From the NCBI GenBank assembly GCA_945859605.1, contig OX243824.1, positions 27,396,640-27,460,639 of the forward strand: a stretch of 64,000 bases of DNA. The letters are read 5' to 3'. A model generated the notes under the pieces. It was not told the origin of the DNA, made no database searches, and was given only the letters and a program-made list of their open reading frames with translations. Of this stretch, positions 22,001 through 34,609 are shown in pieces; position 1 is the first letter of the stretch; every line of letters starts with the position of its first letter. The DNA comes from Lumbricus rubellus (lineage: Eukaryota > Annelida > Clitellata > Crassiclitellata > Lumbricidae). The translations under genes were made by a program, and so were the position numbers.

Positions 22001-24600
22001 ATTTTTTTTCATTTTGTTTATTTGTTCATTTATTGACTTGCAATGTCATATCAACATTCAATATAACGTTAACAGACATTAACAACAACAAAACTTCAAC
22101 GAGGAATTGTTATAAACTTAATGTTAGTGCAGGTCAATGAGTCAGCCGACAAAGGTCTAAAAGACCCGCTTAAACTCGGCTGGCTCATTTACAAAACTTA
22201 ATTCTTGCATAGGTAAATGTGGATAATCAAAAATTCCATCAAGATAAGAAGACACCAATAACACATAAATAAGGTTGGGTTGAATATGAAGCGGTACACA
22301 AGAATAGCAGAATAACATAGGGCCACACACTATTAATTAATGCAAATGCAAAAACCTGAGAACATCATAAGCTCAAGCATACATGTATATCTCATTCAGA
22401 CGGTAAGGAGGCATTCCCATAAACTTTGTTTAAATCCCCATTATAGCCTACACATATATAAAAAGTACTTTAGTTTGTTTTTAAAATGTTTGATGGATAC
22501 AGCAGTTTTTATATCCCCGGGAAGAGAATTCCATACCGGTGGGCCAGTGCATTTGATACAGAATTGCTTAAGATTGAGTCTTTCGCTGGCACATCGATAA
22601 CTATTAGATAACCTAGTGTCATGGTAATGGATATAAGAGCCAAGGGAAAAGAATCCATCAAAGTTGGGAGGCAACATACGATGATGATACCTGAACATAA
22701 ACAGTCCTATTTGCAATTTAGTAATATCACATAGCTGTAGAATTTTGTGCTTAAGAAATGTAGGTTTTGTGCTTGAACTCCAGAGCAGACCAAATGTCAC
22801 ACGGATAGCACGTTTCTGAAGGATTTCCAATGCATTCAAGCGACAGTGATAGTTAGAACCCGACGCAATAATGCAATATGATAAGTATGGGAAAATTAGG
22901 GCATAGTACAGACCAATTAAAGAAGTTATGGGTAAGCAATGTCTTACACGAGACAATATACTAGTGTTTTTAGCAATTTTTCTAGATATATGGTTAATGT
23001 GGTCCCTCCATGTCAAATGCTGGTCAATATACACACCTAAAAACTTACAGGATGAAACTTGACAGATAGATTTCCCATCCATAGTAATCCTGAAATCATG
23101 AGGGGGTGGGCCCAAAGATTTGCGATGTGAACGGAAAATTATAAAGTTAGTCTTTTCAATATTAAGAGATAGTCTGTTTGCTTTGAACCAAGAAGAGATT
23201 AGCTTAAGCTCACAGTTGGCTCTTTTAAACAGAGACTCCAAAGATTTATCCGAGATAAAAACATTAGCATCGTCAGCAAACAGCACAAATGGAGTATTCT
23301 TGAGGTTTTTGATAAGTCATTGACATAAATTAAGAATAGCAATGGCCCCAATATGGATCCCTGGGGAACCCCACAGGTAATACGTTTACTTCCAGATAAT
23401 GAGCCATTAAAGCAAACACACTGAGATCTGTTTGTAAGGTAATCAGAAAACCAGTTCAAAACAACACCCCTAATTCCATAATGCTCAAGTTTTTTTCAAG
23501 AGAATCTTGTGGTCAACAGTATCGAAAAAAAATTCATAGAGAAAATTCATTATTATCTATTGTGTCGGTAATTTTACACTGCATATCTAATAATGCCATA
23601 AACTTGGAATGATCCTTACGGAAGCCATATTGGCTAGGTGATAACAGATTCATTTTAGTTAGATATACCATTAGCTTATTGTGCATGATTTTATCAAAAT
23701 ATTTAGAAAAGTATGGAAGAATCGAGATTGGTCTGTAATTTTTTACCTTACTTTTTCCCCCAGATTTATAAAGAGGAACAATTTTGGCAATCTTAAAGTC
23801 TGTTGGAACACTCCCCGAGGTGTAGGATGAATTGATAATTCTTGCAAGTGGCTGCGCTATAGTTTTAATTGTAGCTTTAGCAATTCCAGGGTCAATTTCA
23901 TCCACTCCACAACTTGCGGAAACCCGTATTTGGTCAGCCACATCAGTAACATCCTTTTCAGTTATAGTTAAGAGGCCCATAGAGGCACACGGGGAGTCAG
24001 TCAAAAATTTGTCAATTGTAGGCTGGTCTCCTGGTATATCGATTTTTGAGGCCAAATCAGGACCAATGTTTACAAAATAATCATTAAACCTGTTAGCAAT
24101 TTCAGATTTATCAGAGGTGCTTATACCATTAAATACAATACATCCGTAGGCTATTGACCGATTTACTACCACAGTTTAACAGCAATCTAATATTTCTCCA
24201 AGTTTTTTTCAGATCGTTATTACATTCATGGAATTTATTTGAGTAGTACAGTTTTTCGGCAGCAGTTTTAGTTTTTTTAAAGACGTTTCGAAATTTTGTG
24301 AAAGCCTTTTTGTTGTCTTAAGTAGGATTTTGTAAATATTTTGAGTAAAGTCTGGACTTCTTCTTACAGGACTTCAGTAAATCATAAGTCATCCAAGGTT
24401 GCTTTAAAATGTGGTTGTTCTTAGTAGTAAGCACATTATATGAAAATGATAAGTCATATAATGCACTTATAAACTTCAATAAAGTGCGTGTAGGCTGCAC
24501 AAGGCTTGCCAGCATCACAATGCAACATCACTTCAGACCAGTCAACATTTTCCAGCAGGTTATTAAATTTGGCAATATTTGAGTAATTTATTATTCTTCT
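22001..24600 (-). mobile_element. 5'-truncated non-LTR retrotransposon (CR1/L2-like group)
   Basis: The minus strand carries, 5' to 3', a linker segment (24518-24318), the reverse transcriptase split in three frames (24172-23534, 23459-23199 and 23286-22441) and a 3' untranslated end with a short A-run at about 22005. RT blocks seen: [40 protein letters not shown] and F-A-D-D with FADDANVF. Frameshifts near 23530 and 23290 and the missing endonuclease show it is dead. The 3' end holds a hairpin (GAGCCAGCCGA against TCGGCTGACTC, 22138-22188). Confidence 0.9.
22441..24172 (-). pseudogene. Reverse transcriptase ORF of the LINE, frameshifted
   Basis: RNA-dependent DNA polymerase of a LINE. The fingers/palm part up to the QYGFRKDHS block is at 24172-23534, the GVPQGS block at 23459-23340 and the F-A-D-D box followed by thumb and C-terminal region at 23286-22441. 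The ALFDxSKAFD-type segment between them is interrupted near 23530. At least two frameshifts. Confidence 0.85.
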
Positions 24601-26965
24601 GGTAGAGTACAATTTAAAATAGAAAAGCTATTTTAACTTTGACATAGGCCGATTTTGATTTCAAAAATATTGACAAGAAGCACGAATGTTTGACGATTGC
24701 ATGCATGGTGTGTTGCCAAATTTGGTTTCTAGTTTAGGTGTGTCGCGAGTGGAAAAAGGTTGAGAACCTCTTATCTACTTTAATTTCTTAGGGTAGGCCT
24801 GTTGATGTCTGTTACTGGTCGATTAAGTTAAGCATATTAATTATTAGTTCGCCACTCATAATAAAATACCTATCAGGAGTTCAATTTAGCTTTTATAGCA
24901 CCTACATAATATTATACATTTGTGGATAAGAATACTGCCACCTTACCTCTATCAAAGTCATTATGAGCAGCAAGAAGCACGAATTCTTTAGTGAAACTTG
25001 GCATTGGCTATTTATGTCGACTCAGAACGAGACTTTAGCGAGTTTGGCCTGTGTTAATATCGCGTTGCCAATTACAAATGGGACCCTTGTAGATCTTAAC
25101 CCTGATTGCACTGTGATAACCTTTGCACTAACAATCGTGCGCCCTTTAGTCTGAAGCTTTCACATCCGCCTCAGATGTAGATTGCATGACAATGAACAGC
25201 ATATTTCCGTGTTATTTTACAACGCAGGCCCTTTAACTAAATCATCGACTCACAGATTTTATTATTATGTAAGCTTATGTGATATCGTGGCTAGGCTAAT
25301 GTGCTCACGTGTAAGTAGGCTTAAAAATAATATGTCAAAAAGAATGTGTTTTTGGTCTTCTCTAGGTTTCTAGGTTTTTTCTGTCAAATATGTCAAATAA
25401 CTTCGTTCAGAGATGGCACTCATAGCTTTTTCCACCTAGATCTAGGTGTTTTTGGTCTTGTATAGGTTTCTAGGTTTTTTCTGTCAGGATCCAGTCTTTT
25501 TTCTCACGGCGGTTTTTCCGACTTTTTATACATAAAATAGACTTTTAAAGATGAAATTGCACAAAAGACGAGTAAAAAGTCGAAATGTTTTTTGAATTTG
25601 GACCACAAATTGTAAATTTTGAAGCGAAAAACTTTTTTAAATGTCATCAGAAATCTTATCGGGAAGGAAATGGGAGCAAATTTTAACCATCGGATAACTT
25701 AAAAAAGGTCGTCGGAAATATCAAGCCGGGAAAATGGAAAAATCCATGCATTTTCGAGAGAAAATGTCAATCTAGCGTTTTCTAGCCTTTTTTCGACCGG
25801 ATCTGACCTGTTTCAAAATTCAGAGTGGTATCCCTGACTTCGTTGCAATTATCTGACGACTCTTTAGTGTCCCGCTACGTTGAAAGAAATACGCAAAACC
25901 TAAGTGGGCCTATGTTGGTCTGCTAGGGCTATATTCTGATAATGCTGCGGCGTCGACGCGCATTGTCTACAGTGTGTAGGCTCTAGGCCCGACGTTCTCT
26001 CACGTATCCTCATGTTTGAATTGTAGTGACTAATGGAAAGGTTGTAAACTCTCGTATGATTTATAATACATGTGTAGATCACTGCAGATAACAGAACTTG
26101 ACATTGAACGATTTACTCAAGTGACTACAGTGACTTTTGGGCATGCATACACGTGGACATACATGCAGGATAAGTGTTTAAACAGTTATGACAATGAATA
26201 CTCATAGGCCACATTGTCACCCATGGACTTTATCATTTTCGCATTGTTCTATCTCTTGCGTTTGATACTGTTTATGCACACGGTTAAATAGTGTGTGCTT
26301 GAGATGAGCTAGGCTATCAAGCAGGAAGTTACTCCCGAACACAGAACGTTTGTCTTGCCTAAAATTCCGCAAAGTAAAACGCTTGCGTCACATTTGCGTT
26401 ATTAGTTACCTTTTTTCCAGGGCAATAATTATTTTAATATTCTTCCTGTCGTCGATTTAAATCGACTATTTAAAAAAGTAAGTTTGTGTGTAGGCCCTAT
26501 GTGCACTTGTTATAGCGCCCCTTCAAGCTCTCTCTACTCAAAGGCGCTCCCCAGGCCCGCATTAAGAGTAGCCTACTGCGGGCCCGGGTGCTGTGATATC
26601 TTTGCGCGCCCCTTCTGTCACTCGCCGATTCACAAGGCACATAATTATACCAATGTTTACTAATGAGTAAAGCCTAAGGATGCTTTTCCTATGGTGTATT
26701 TTTTCTCAGGCAAAGTTTCAGCCACTAGTAGCCTAGGTCTACGGTGACAGAAGGAAGTCAAGGAACGAACGACATTCGTCATTTGCTAAAATTTAATAGT
26801 AGGCTAATATGATATGTTCCATTCAATTGTTTTTCTTCATTGTTCTCATTTCGAAGGCCTCCAGTCTGTTTGTATATAATATAAGGTATCCTTTTTTCTT
26901 GACCCCCATGTTATTGGGCAACTTTTGGTTGCTATTACTTTTCGGAATTCCAATTTTCGGTTTTT
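24601..26965. other. Intergenic, one short direct repeat, otherwise nothing recognised
   Basis: AT-rich with no recognisable exon. A 41-bp direct repeat starting GTGTTTTTGGTCTT lies at 25346-25388 and 25446-25486, exactly 100 bp apart. Confidence 0.4.
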
Positions 26966-27111
26966 TCACTCCACCCTATAAAGTAGGCTACACACTGTAA
27001 AAGAGAGGCAAAAGACGTTGAAAAAGCATAGGCTTAGGGCAGACTCACGAACGGTCATTGAAGGAAAAACGAAAGGGAAGCGAACAAGAGGAGGACCATG
27101 ATAGATGATTC

Positions 27112-27172
27112 TGGATTGTATGATGACAAAATTTAATGTAATTGTAATTGTAATTATAATTGAACATTTATA
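27112..27172 (-). repeat. 3' tail of the CR1-like LINE, separated from its body
   Basis: On the minus strand the LINE end reads ...GGCGCTATATA (28772-28782), then a 1,596-bp insertion, then TATAAATGTTC and an ATTACAATT repeat (27172 down to about 27130). The uninterrupted form GGCGCTATATAAATGTTC occurs at 38403-38420, which shows the insertion point. Confidence 0.75.
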
Positions 27173-27868
27173 TGTAACGGCCTGCCCCCACCTCGAAAGA
27201 AGCCCACGTGACCTCGGGTCCCACCCCTGGTATTGCTCTTCAGCCTCCCAAGTGGTAGGAGCCCGCCCTGGGATTTCAATCGAGGCGCCGCACTGTTGAA
27301 GGGGTTCTCTATTGTCAGGTAAGACTACAGATCCATCTAAGTAGGTAAGATCTACGGGATCCATTGATTTCCCTCTGGTAAAGTCGTAGTTTAGGGTTGG
27401 GTCTTCCACCTCAGGACGGGGATGTCTCTCATCGGTACCAGGAATGGCTTCGGTCGAGTGGCGACATATGTCTGCGGTTCCCGGTCTGGGAACGACGGCT
27501 TCCTCTAACTGAAGACCGTCTGGGTTCGAATCCCCTTCAACAGATTGTATAAATCCCCAATCCTTAGATGTGATCAACCCTTCCCTTCTCTTTTCCCTCA
27601 TTACCTCACCTTCTTCTCGGGAAAGACTACCCCGGTGGTGTTGCTCTTGTAAGTGGCTTATCTCTTGACTAAGGCTCTTGAATTGGGACTCTTGTCGTTC
27701 CATAAACATCCCCAGGGTTTCTGACACAGTTAGTAAAAGTTCCCCAACTTGTTTACCCTTTGCTTCTAATTCATCAAGACGGTCAGGGGTTCCTCCCTTC
27801 TCCCCTTCAGTTATGCATTCCTCTAATTCCTCATCAGAGTGATCCTCAGACCTTATAGAGGTTTCCAT
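27173..27868 (-). CDS. Gag-like ORF of the nested element (partial)
   Basis: Starts with ATG at 27868 and stays open to the element boundary, about 232 codons inside the element; reading continues into host DNA to 26966. The N-terminal third is acidic and heptad-like (D-R-L-D-E-L-E-A-K, Q-E-I-S-H-L-Q-E-Q), suggesting a coiled coil. The rest is Pro/Asp/Glu-rich without a zinc knuckle. The position behind a long leader suggests a structural (gag) role; this is inference, and no catalytic motif is visible. Confidence 0.4.
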
Positions 27869-28768
27869 TATTCAGTTATTTATTAACGTCAGATTTGATT
27901 TATTTAATTAAACAATTCAACCGAGTATAATGAATAAGCGTTACTGACAATTAACATCTGTGATTGGGCCTAGATATTGTTCTTCAATAACTATGCAATA
28001 TGTCTTCAAAGTCAGCAGAATCTCCGTAAATAATCAACAGGCGTGCACAACCTTATTTCTAGTAATCACGCTCTATAACTAACAGTCAGATATAATGAAT
28101 CATAATTCGGTCTGCAGCTTTCAACCGATATTCAATATCAACTTAGGTTTCAATTCTTATTATCAATGAACATTAATATCTAATTAATTAACTACACTTG
28201 GTTTCGGATTCTGTTATGGAGCAATTAGATTAGTTGATACTTTCCTGGTCTTTCCGTGCAATTTGACCAACACTCGCATTCGAATATGAAAAGAAGATCG
28301 GAAGATTTCTTGTCCGAATATTGGAATATATGACAACAAAGATTCACACAGAATCAGCTGCAACTGTGCCAGAACCAGTCGCTTAGTCAACGGTATATTC
28401 TTATTCATGAAATCAGGCAATCAGCCACACATTCAGCATTTTTAGACCCAAAATACACGGAATTTCTGATCTTCCCGAGCCGAGCTCTCACTCCGATGAA
28501 AACCTCCAGTCGACTGCGCTTTTCGGCGTTGGAAGCGGTCACGTGATCCGGATCAACCAATCAGCGACTTACGCGTTGGCCGAATCTAAAAATAGAGTGT
28601 CGCATTGCGACACTTTCTGTTGCAGCGAAGTACTGCACCGAAGGTCAGATCTAAAAGCGGCTAAAACCGAAGGCCGGTCGCAAATTTAGCAAGGCCGCAA
28701 ATTAATAAGTAAGTACGCCGAGCGGCCTAAAAGGAGGTTAAATTGTAGCGGCCTCATAGGACGTTACA
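27173..28768 (-). mobile_element. LTR-like element nested in a LINE tail, TATA target duplication
   Basis: Ends TGTAACGTCC (minus strand 5') and GGCCGTTACA (3'), that is TG...CA termini, flanked by TATA at 27169-27172 and 28769-28772. The LINE tail at 38403 gives the empty-site sequence. About 900 bp of non-coding leader precede a gag-like ORF (27868 to the 3' end). A purine-rich GAGGTGGGGGCAGG lies just before the 3' terminus. No pol and no second LTR were found, so it is defective or non-autonomous. A DNA transposon with 8-bp inverted ends is the alternative. Confidence 0.6.
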
Positions 28769-30600
28769 TATATAGCGCCACTTCAAGAGAACTCCTCAGA
28801 GGCGCTTCCGACCTGACACCAAACCATAATCAAAGAGAATGGTTTTCAAACGCTAGCGGAAAAGGGGCAAAGAAAGACAAAGAAGTTCATTACGGAGACT
28901 AATAGGTAACTTATTCCAGAAAGACGGACCGACTATAGCAAAACTTCTATGCAGCACTGTGGAAGATCGAGCCATAGGAACAACCAGGTCACCATGCGTT
29001 GCAGAGCGAAGGAATCTACGGCCTGGAATGGATAGCACAGGCAAACAAAGTTCCATAAGATAGATAGGAGCTTGACCTGTTAGGCAATTACGCATGAGCA
29101 TTAGAATCTTAAACTCAATACGTTTTTGCATAGGCAACCAGTGCAGTTCCTTCCATATAAAACTGGATATGTGCCCAAACTTTGGAATGCCACCAATCAG
29201 GCGAGCTGCAGCATTAAGGACAGATTGTAACTTGTTAATGCGTGAAAGAGTTAAGCCCGCATAAATGGCACTGCCATAGTCAACTCTTGTGCAAATAAAT
29301 GCATGCATCAGAGTAGTGACGGCTTTAGTTGTAAGAGAGCGACGCACCGAGCGAATCTGACGAAGATGGTAGAAGCAAGTGCGACATACATTTCTCACGT
29401 GATCAGAAAGGATCAATTCCTGGTCCAAGGTCACACCCAAATCACGCACAGAGGTAGAAAAAGTCATGCCAGGAAAGCAATGTTGCAGATTTTGCATATC
29501 AACTTTAGAAACGTGCATGCGACTTCCAACCCAAATAAACTGTGTTTTTCCATGATTAAGCCTGAGGCGGTTGGACGACATCCATTCGCTAATTGTTTCC
29601 GAGGTCATGAGAATTTTCTCAACTAGTGAGATAGCCTCTAAAGCTGGCCCCTGGACGTATGCCTGAGTGTCATCAGCATATTGATGTGCCGCAACCCCCA
29701 CAGAAGACAGGATCTTATTTAAGTCAGAAGTGTACAAAACATAAAGCAAAGGCCCTAGGATAGAACCTTGTGGAAGGCCAAAGGAGACCCTGGACCAATC
29801 AGATCGGGTAGAACCAAAAACCACTGACTGGCTGCGCCCAGAAAGAAAAGCCCGCAGCCACAGCAGTGGGCGGCCAATGACACCGAACGACGTTTCAAGG
29901 CGCTCTAGAAGAATGTCATGGTCGACGGTGTCAAAGGCCGCACTCACATCAAATAAAGCAAGGAGTGTTACATGCCCCTGGTCAACAGCAGCACACATGT
30001 CAACTAATATGCGTGTTAAAACAGATTCAGTGGAATGAAATTTTCTAAAGCCTGACTGTTGCTTGGGCATTTAGGGAGTTTGCTTCAAGGTGACTAATAA
30101 GCTGCAACGATACATATTTCTCGATTATCTTTGACAAGAAAGATAGATTCGAAATCGGTCGATAATTGGCCATGTCATTGACATCAAGACCACTACGCTT
30201 AAGCGAAGGCAAAACAATAGCCCGCTTCTGAGAAGAAGGAAGGGCCCCATCCCCCAATGCAGTATTACAAAGTAACAACAAAAACGGCAGAAGATCATCC
30301 ACGAAATCCTTGATGAGAAATGAAGGCAACGGGTCGAGTTCACATGACTTAGATGGCGAAGACAGCAACAACTGGCGAAGGTCTTCTGTGGAAAACGGTT
30401 TCAGTTGAGACATCCTGCAGTCAGTTGGAGGGAAAGTCGGTGGTAGCGCGCCTTCAGTTGGAGGTCGGACAGCATCGATCTTATGTTGCATAAATTCCAG
30501 GTAAGCAGTAGCTGTAAATGATGGTTCAATAGGGCTTTGGATATGGAAAGCTCGATGAATGGTCCAACGTCGAGAAGAATGGCGACGTCAGACATTTTAA
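28769..30600 (-). mobile_element. 5'-truncated CR1-like LINE
   Basis: A reverse transcriptase in two frames (30491-30045 and 30070-28853) with [62 protein letters not shown] and the QYADDTQAYV box, then a thumb region and C-terminal W-x-x-L-P block. A frameshift lies near 30050-30070. The endonuclease is missing. The 3' end carries GAGGCGCTT...GGCGCTATATA, a tail motif shared with 32036, 38403 and 63300. Confidence 0.92.
28853..30491 (-). pseudogene. CR1-like reverse transcriptase ORF with one frameshift
   Basis: The larger frame (30070-28853, about 400 codons, open) contains the Y-A-D-D catalytic box and the complete thumb. The shorter frame (30491-30045) contains the upstream fingers segment (PFSTEDLRQLLLSSPSKSCELDP-type region and NYRPISNL). 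One frameshift separates them, so this copy is recent relative to the 22 kb LINE. The element has no intact endonuclease. Confidence 0.85.
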
Positions 30601-31572
30601 CCTGTCTATAATAAAGAGGCAGAAAGCTATTGAAGATAACAAACTATAATAGGTGTAAGAAATTAGGAGTCAGCCATTGAACTTTCTTGAACTACCGGTT
30701 TATTTATCTCATTTCAAGAGGCAAGTGAGAATGACAGAACTGCGTAGCCTTTCTTTATGACATCACTGTTGAGAGGTCATACTTTCCAAAGTTAGAACTA
30801 AGTCTTATAGTAAAAATAATAAGTGTCTGCGATTTCAACCAATTCATAAATAAATTATTGTTAGTTTGAGCTGATAAATCTGACGTGTGTGAAAATATTG
30901 CAAATTTCGTCGACAATGACTTCATATTGGCCTATTAATGTTGCAGCAATCTCGTTAATTTTTTTATCATTTCCAAAAATGCGAGCCCCAAAAACTGCGG
31001 TCCCGGGTGCTGCGGCACCCTTAGCACCCTAATGCGGGCCTGGATGCCATTGATAACAAAATGAGCAGTCTTCGTTTGTACTATACGCAGTCTCATCAAC
31101 CTGGTTTGGTAATTTATTAATAAAACCGGTAGGCTATGGGTGGATGAGGTAATGTTTCGTGACAGCAAGTAAGGCATATGGGTTAGTATTCTAACATTCT
31201 TAGCTATTTAATGTGCACTATTATGATCTTAAGAGGTTAAATGTTCGTCGACATATTGATTAAGCACAAAGAAAATTTGTAGATTTATCTTGCAGAATAT
31301 GTGTGTTAATTATAAATGGAAATATTGAAATTTTATTAGGCATAGATTTTTCAGGAAGTTATTGCGGGAAAGTCGAGTAGGCCTTCCAGTTTAGCCTATG
31401 TGATTCCTCTTGTTAGGTTTGAATTGTATTTTTTATGTCTTATCTTTGCCTTATTTTTCTAGTCTATTCTCACATTCATTAATTTTGTATTGTGAGCAAT
31501 AAAAAATATTAAATAAATTACTTATTGACCTGTTTCTCATTATTGTTCTATTTTGATATAGAGGCAGAGAGA
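30601..31572. other. Intergenic, nothing recognised
   Basis: AT-rich; no supported exon. Confidence 0.4.
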
Positions 31573-31728
31573 ATGTCTACTATTGCAACTGCTCACATGC
31601 TTCCAAAGCAACCGACGGTCCGAAACTGTAGACCTATGTGGGTTTTTTTAACCGTTACTATATGTATCTTTCTGTCTTTTAGGGCCTACTTTGTCATTAT
31701 TCCACTGATATCTGTGTGTCTTGCAATG
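31573..31728 (+). CDS. Predicted first coding exon with a membrane anchor
   Basis: An acceptor-like TTTTGATATAG precedes a short leader and an ATG at 31573. The frame runs 52 codons to an ATG|GTAAGA donor at 31728/31729 (phase 0). The product has a polar start, then a long hydrophobic stretch (W-V-F-L-T-V-T-I-C-I-F-L-S-F ... F-V-I-I-P-L-I-S-V-C-L-A-M), as in type II Golgi enzymes. The C1GALT1-like gene lies 4.4 kb downstream on the same strand and lacks its N-terminus, so this may be its first coding exon. The phases do not join directly, so a stem exon would have to lie between. Confidence 0.4.
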
Positions 31729-32035
31729 GTAAGATTTTGTTAAGGCCACCCTTAGAGTGTTCAGCTTTCCTATGGGGAAAAATAATTTCAAATAATCATG
31801 CCGCATACCCTCTGGATTTGTGACATTTGGTGTGATGAACCACTCTGTGAAATTTTATGGATTTGGGACCATGTTAAGTGACCTCTCAAAGCTAGTGAAG
31901 TTTTCAAAAAGTGCGATTTTTCGTAAATTTTTTAAAAATCTCAAATATAATGCATTGTATCATTTACTGCCACACAATAGGCTACAGTGTACAGTAAGCA
32001 AACAAGACATTGTATTGTATCATATCTATACATTT

Positions 32036-32400
32036 ATATAGCGCCTCTCACAGCGCACACCAATCAGAGGCGCTCCCAGTGCATTAAACCAAGAGAGTAT
32101 AGCAAGTGGTTTTAAGATAATGAAAAGGGGCATTGGCCAAGGAGAAACGCGTTAAAGGAGGAAACTGGTTCTACAGTGCAGGCCATTGAGAGCAAAGGTG
32201 GTCCTACAGCTCGTGGGAGGAGGAGATCATGGCAGTCAAAGGAGCGGAGCGGGCGAAGAGAAGTGACAGAGGTCAGCAGACGGATGAGGTCACATAGGTG
32301 CTTGGTAGCTCGGCAAGTAAATTAGTGCCAGAAACCTTGAGTTGAATCGGAGCAATAAGGGAAGCCAATGAAGCTGGTCAAGCATGAAAAAGTGTTGCAG
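32036..32400 (-). repeat. LINE 3'-end fragment
   Basis: The minus strand ends in a GAGCGCCTCTGATTGG-type block followed by GAGAGGCGCTATATA. The same arrangement is present on the plus strand at 63263-63322 with the C-terminal codons preserved. No intact ORF. Confidence 0.6.
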
Positions 32401-32949
32401 TAATGTGAAACAATACAAAGTATAATTGCGTCTATGTTTCCGATATCAAAATAATGTCTAACTGTAACTGAAGAGTGAAAATCTGTGGCGTAGCAGTAGG
32501 TTATCGGTGGTGTTCAGTTACTTGGAAGACGAGCTGATGTGTGAGGGCAAAGTTAAAATTAGTTGCCAACTTTACTGCACGCCCACCAAAGTCATTAGGC
32601 CTAATAATAGAAAGTGCAGCAACGGTGTTCTTGGAATGTCATTGTCAATAACTTTCTCGTCTAATGCACATTTTGGGATCATAAGAGAGAAAAATTAATC
32701 TTGTCCGACTTTGGGGTAGCAAACAGATGCATCGATTGCTGTGTCATGAATTCGGCTAAAATTTTATCCTGAAATGTCCTGAAGGTTATTGGATCAACAA
32801 TCCTTTCATCAGTTTTCATCTGTGGCTTGCATCATGCGGAAACGGTTTCTTCTCGTCAGCTAAGACCTTGTCATATATACAAGAGAAGCCTTTTCATTTT
32901 GTGAATGGATACATCTGAAGTTTTGGTCTCAATGTTATGAAATTGTTCC

Positions 32950-33720
32950 ATGTTGTAGGCCTATAGCATTCATATAATTATTGTAAATAGCATCCCAGGT
33001 GATGGGTGCAGTGAACCATGTCTCAACATACAGAGATGTATCTTCAAGCACTATTAAATGCCCTTTGATATGCACCATTTCGACTGAATTGGATGCTGTC
33101 AACATCACCAACATGGATCACCTCACATAAAGCTGAACTACAGCTTGATGGTTCTGCTCTATAGCCATACTTTCTCACTGTAATCCAGAGAACAGCCTTT
33201 TGTATCCTTACAAAGAGAAACAAATTTGTTATGGTCAGTCAGAGGCAACTGACGTCTGAACCTGGCGAAAACTGCAATTCGAAGCCCATTGGAGACAAAG
33301 AGTAAATCAAAAACTGCATGCTGCAATTAATTCAGACCTGTGATGTCTGCAAACAAGAATAATAGGCGTTTGTCAAAGACCTTTTGAATAACGCCTATTG
33401 TGCCACTGTGAACTCCTGTGTTACCACTGATTGTGTCAACCAAGACAACCATTTTGATACTCCTTTCCTCATCTCTTAGTATTTCAGCAATTTTATTCCT
33501 CATCAAGAAACCAGTTTCAGAGCCAGGCACTTTTGAATGGTTAGAATTCCTAAGCCAAACACAACAACCACCATGCGATCAGCATTAGCACTCTCATCAC
33601 CTGGCAGCAGCGTACCATCGAAATGAACAAGAGTTGTCTCAGAGCAGAATTCATTTATAATGCCTTGCTCAATGGAGGAGCTGGTCTTTGAGCCTCATAC
33701 AGAGGTTGTGCACAGAATAG
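32950..33720 (-). pseudogene. Remnant of a transposon-borne protein family
   Basis: On the minus strand one frame reads V-H-F-D-G-T-L-L-P near 33620 and, after a frameshift, K-V-P-G-S-E-T-G...V-L-V-D-T-I-S-G-N-T-G-V-H-S-G at 33530-33327. A D-G-K-L-L-P segment followed by a D-T-x-x-x-N-T-G-x-x-x-G segment is what I recall from the same uncharacterised repeat-encoded family as the 21214-21441 fragment. Several stops and shifts; clearly decayed. Confidence 0.45.
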
Positions 33721-34609
33721 GATCATTGACATTGATAGGCCTACCCACTGCCTTTTGGCCGGGGCAACTTTGTGAAATGCCTGATGTGTGATTTTTCTGT
33801 CCAGGTTACGCAATAAATAGCGTCATCAATCAGCATTTAATATAAATTATAGATAATGCCTAGGCCTACTAGAACAATAAATAAATAATATTAGAAAATA
33901 AAGTAAGATAAGTATTTATGGAATAACAGTAACATGGATTGGAAAAGCTGAGAAATAGCAGATAATATATTTTCTAAAGAATAACAGAATTTTTTACAAA
34001 TATCGCTTTTCTTCACACTATTTGAAGAGGTCATTTGCCATTGAGATAAGGACGTAGAATTTTGGTAGGTTAATAATTAACATACCAAAATGTGACATTA
34101 TTTTATCATTTATGCACACAATTATTGTGTGCATAAATGTCACATTTTAAGACCCTATGCATGTGATTCATGCAAAATTATTTTTTTCTGAACAGTCTAG
34201 CCACCCTGGATAAATCTAATAAATAAACTGGTACGTTGATGTCCCCAGCTTGCGGGATTCTTGATCCATTTAAGGCTTCTTTTATTATTGCTGATATGCA
34301 TGTAAACCGTGTAGGTGTGTGGGGGATAGAGAAATGGATAACATGCTGGCATAGAGAGCAAGAGGTAACGAGTTCGCGCCCATAGAAGGCGGACGCTGGA
34401 CATGCATTGTAGGCTGCTATTAGCGCCGATTATTGCAGGCTGTCTGTCCTGCTGGTAGTTAAGATTCGTGTATTGTCTAATCTGAGTTCCTGTTGGCCTA
34501 AATTGTTTCTCTTGCACAATTGTACACTGTAACCGGTAAACTGGATTGTTGAATAAGCTAAAAGAAAATTATCATTATTGTAGCCTATATTTTCGTGCAG
34601 TTCTGCTCG
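33721..34609. other. Intergenic, nothing recognised
   Basis: AT-rich. A short inverted repeat around TTATGCACACAATTATTGTG lies at about 34110-34140. Confidence 0.4.

Noticed and set aside
27105..27299. Plus-strand ORF at the LTR-like element edge
   Set aside because: It crosses the element boundary and the LINE tail repeat and is antisense to the gag-like frame.
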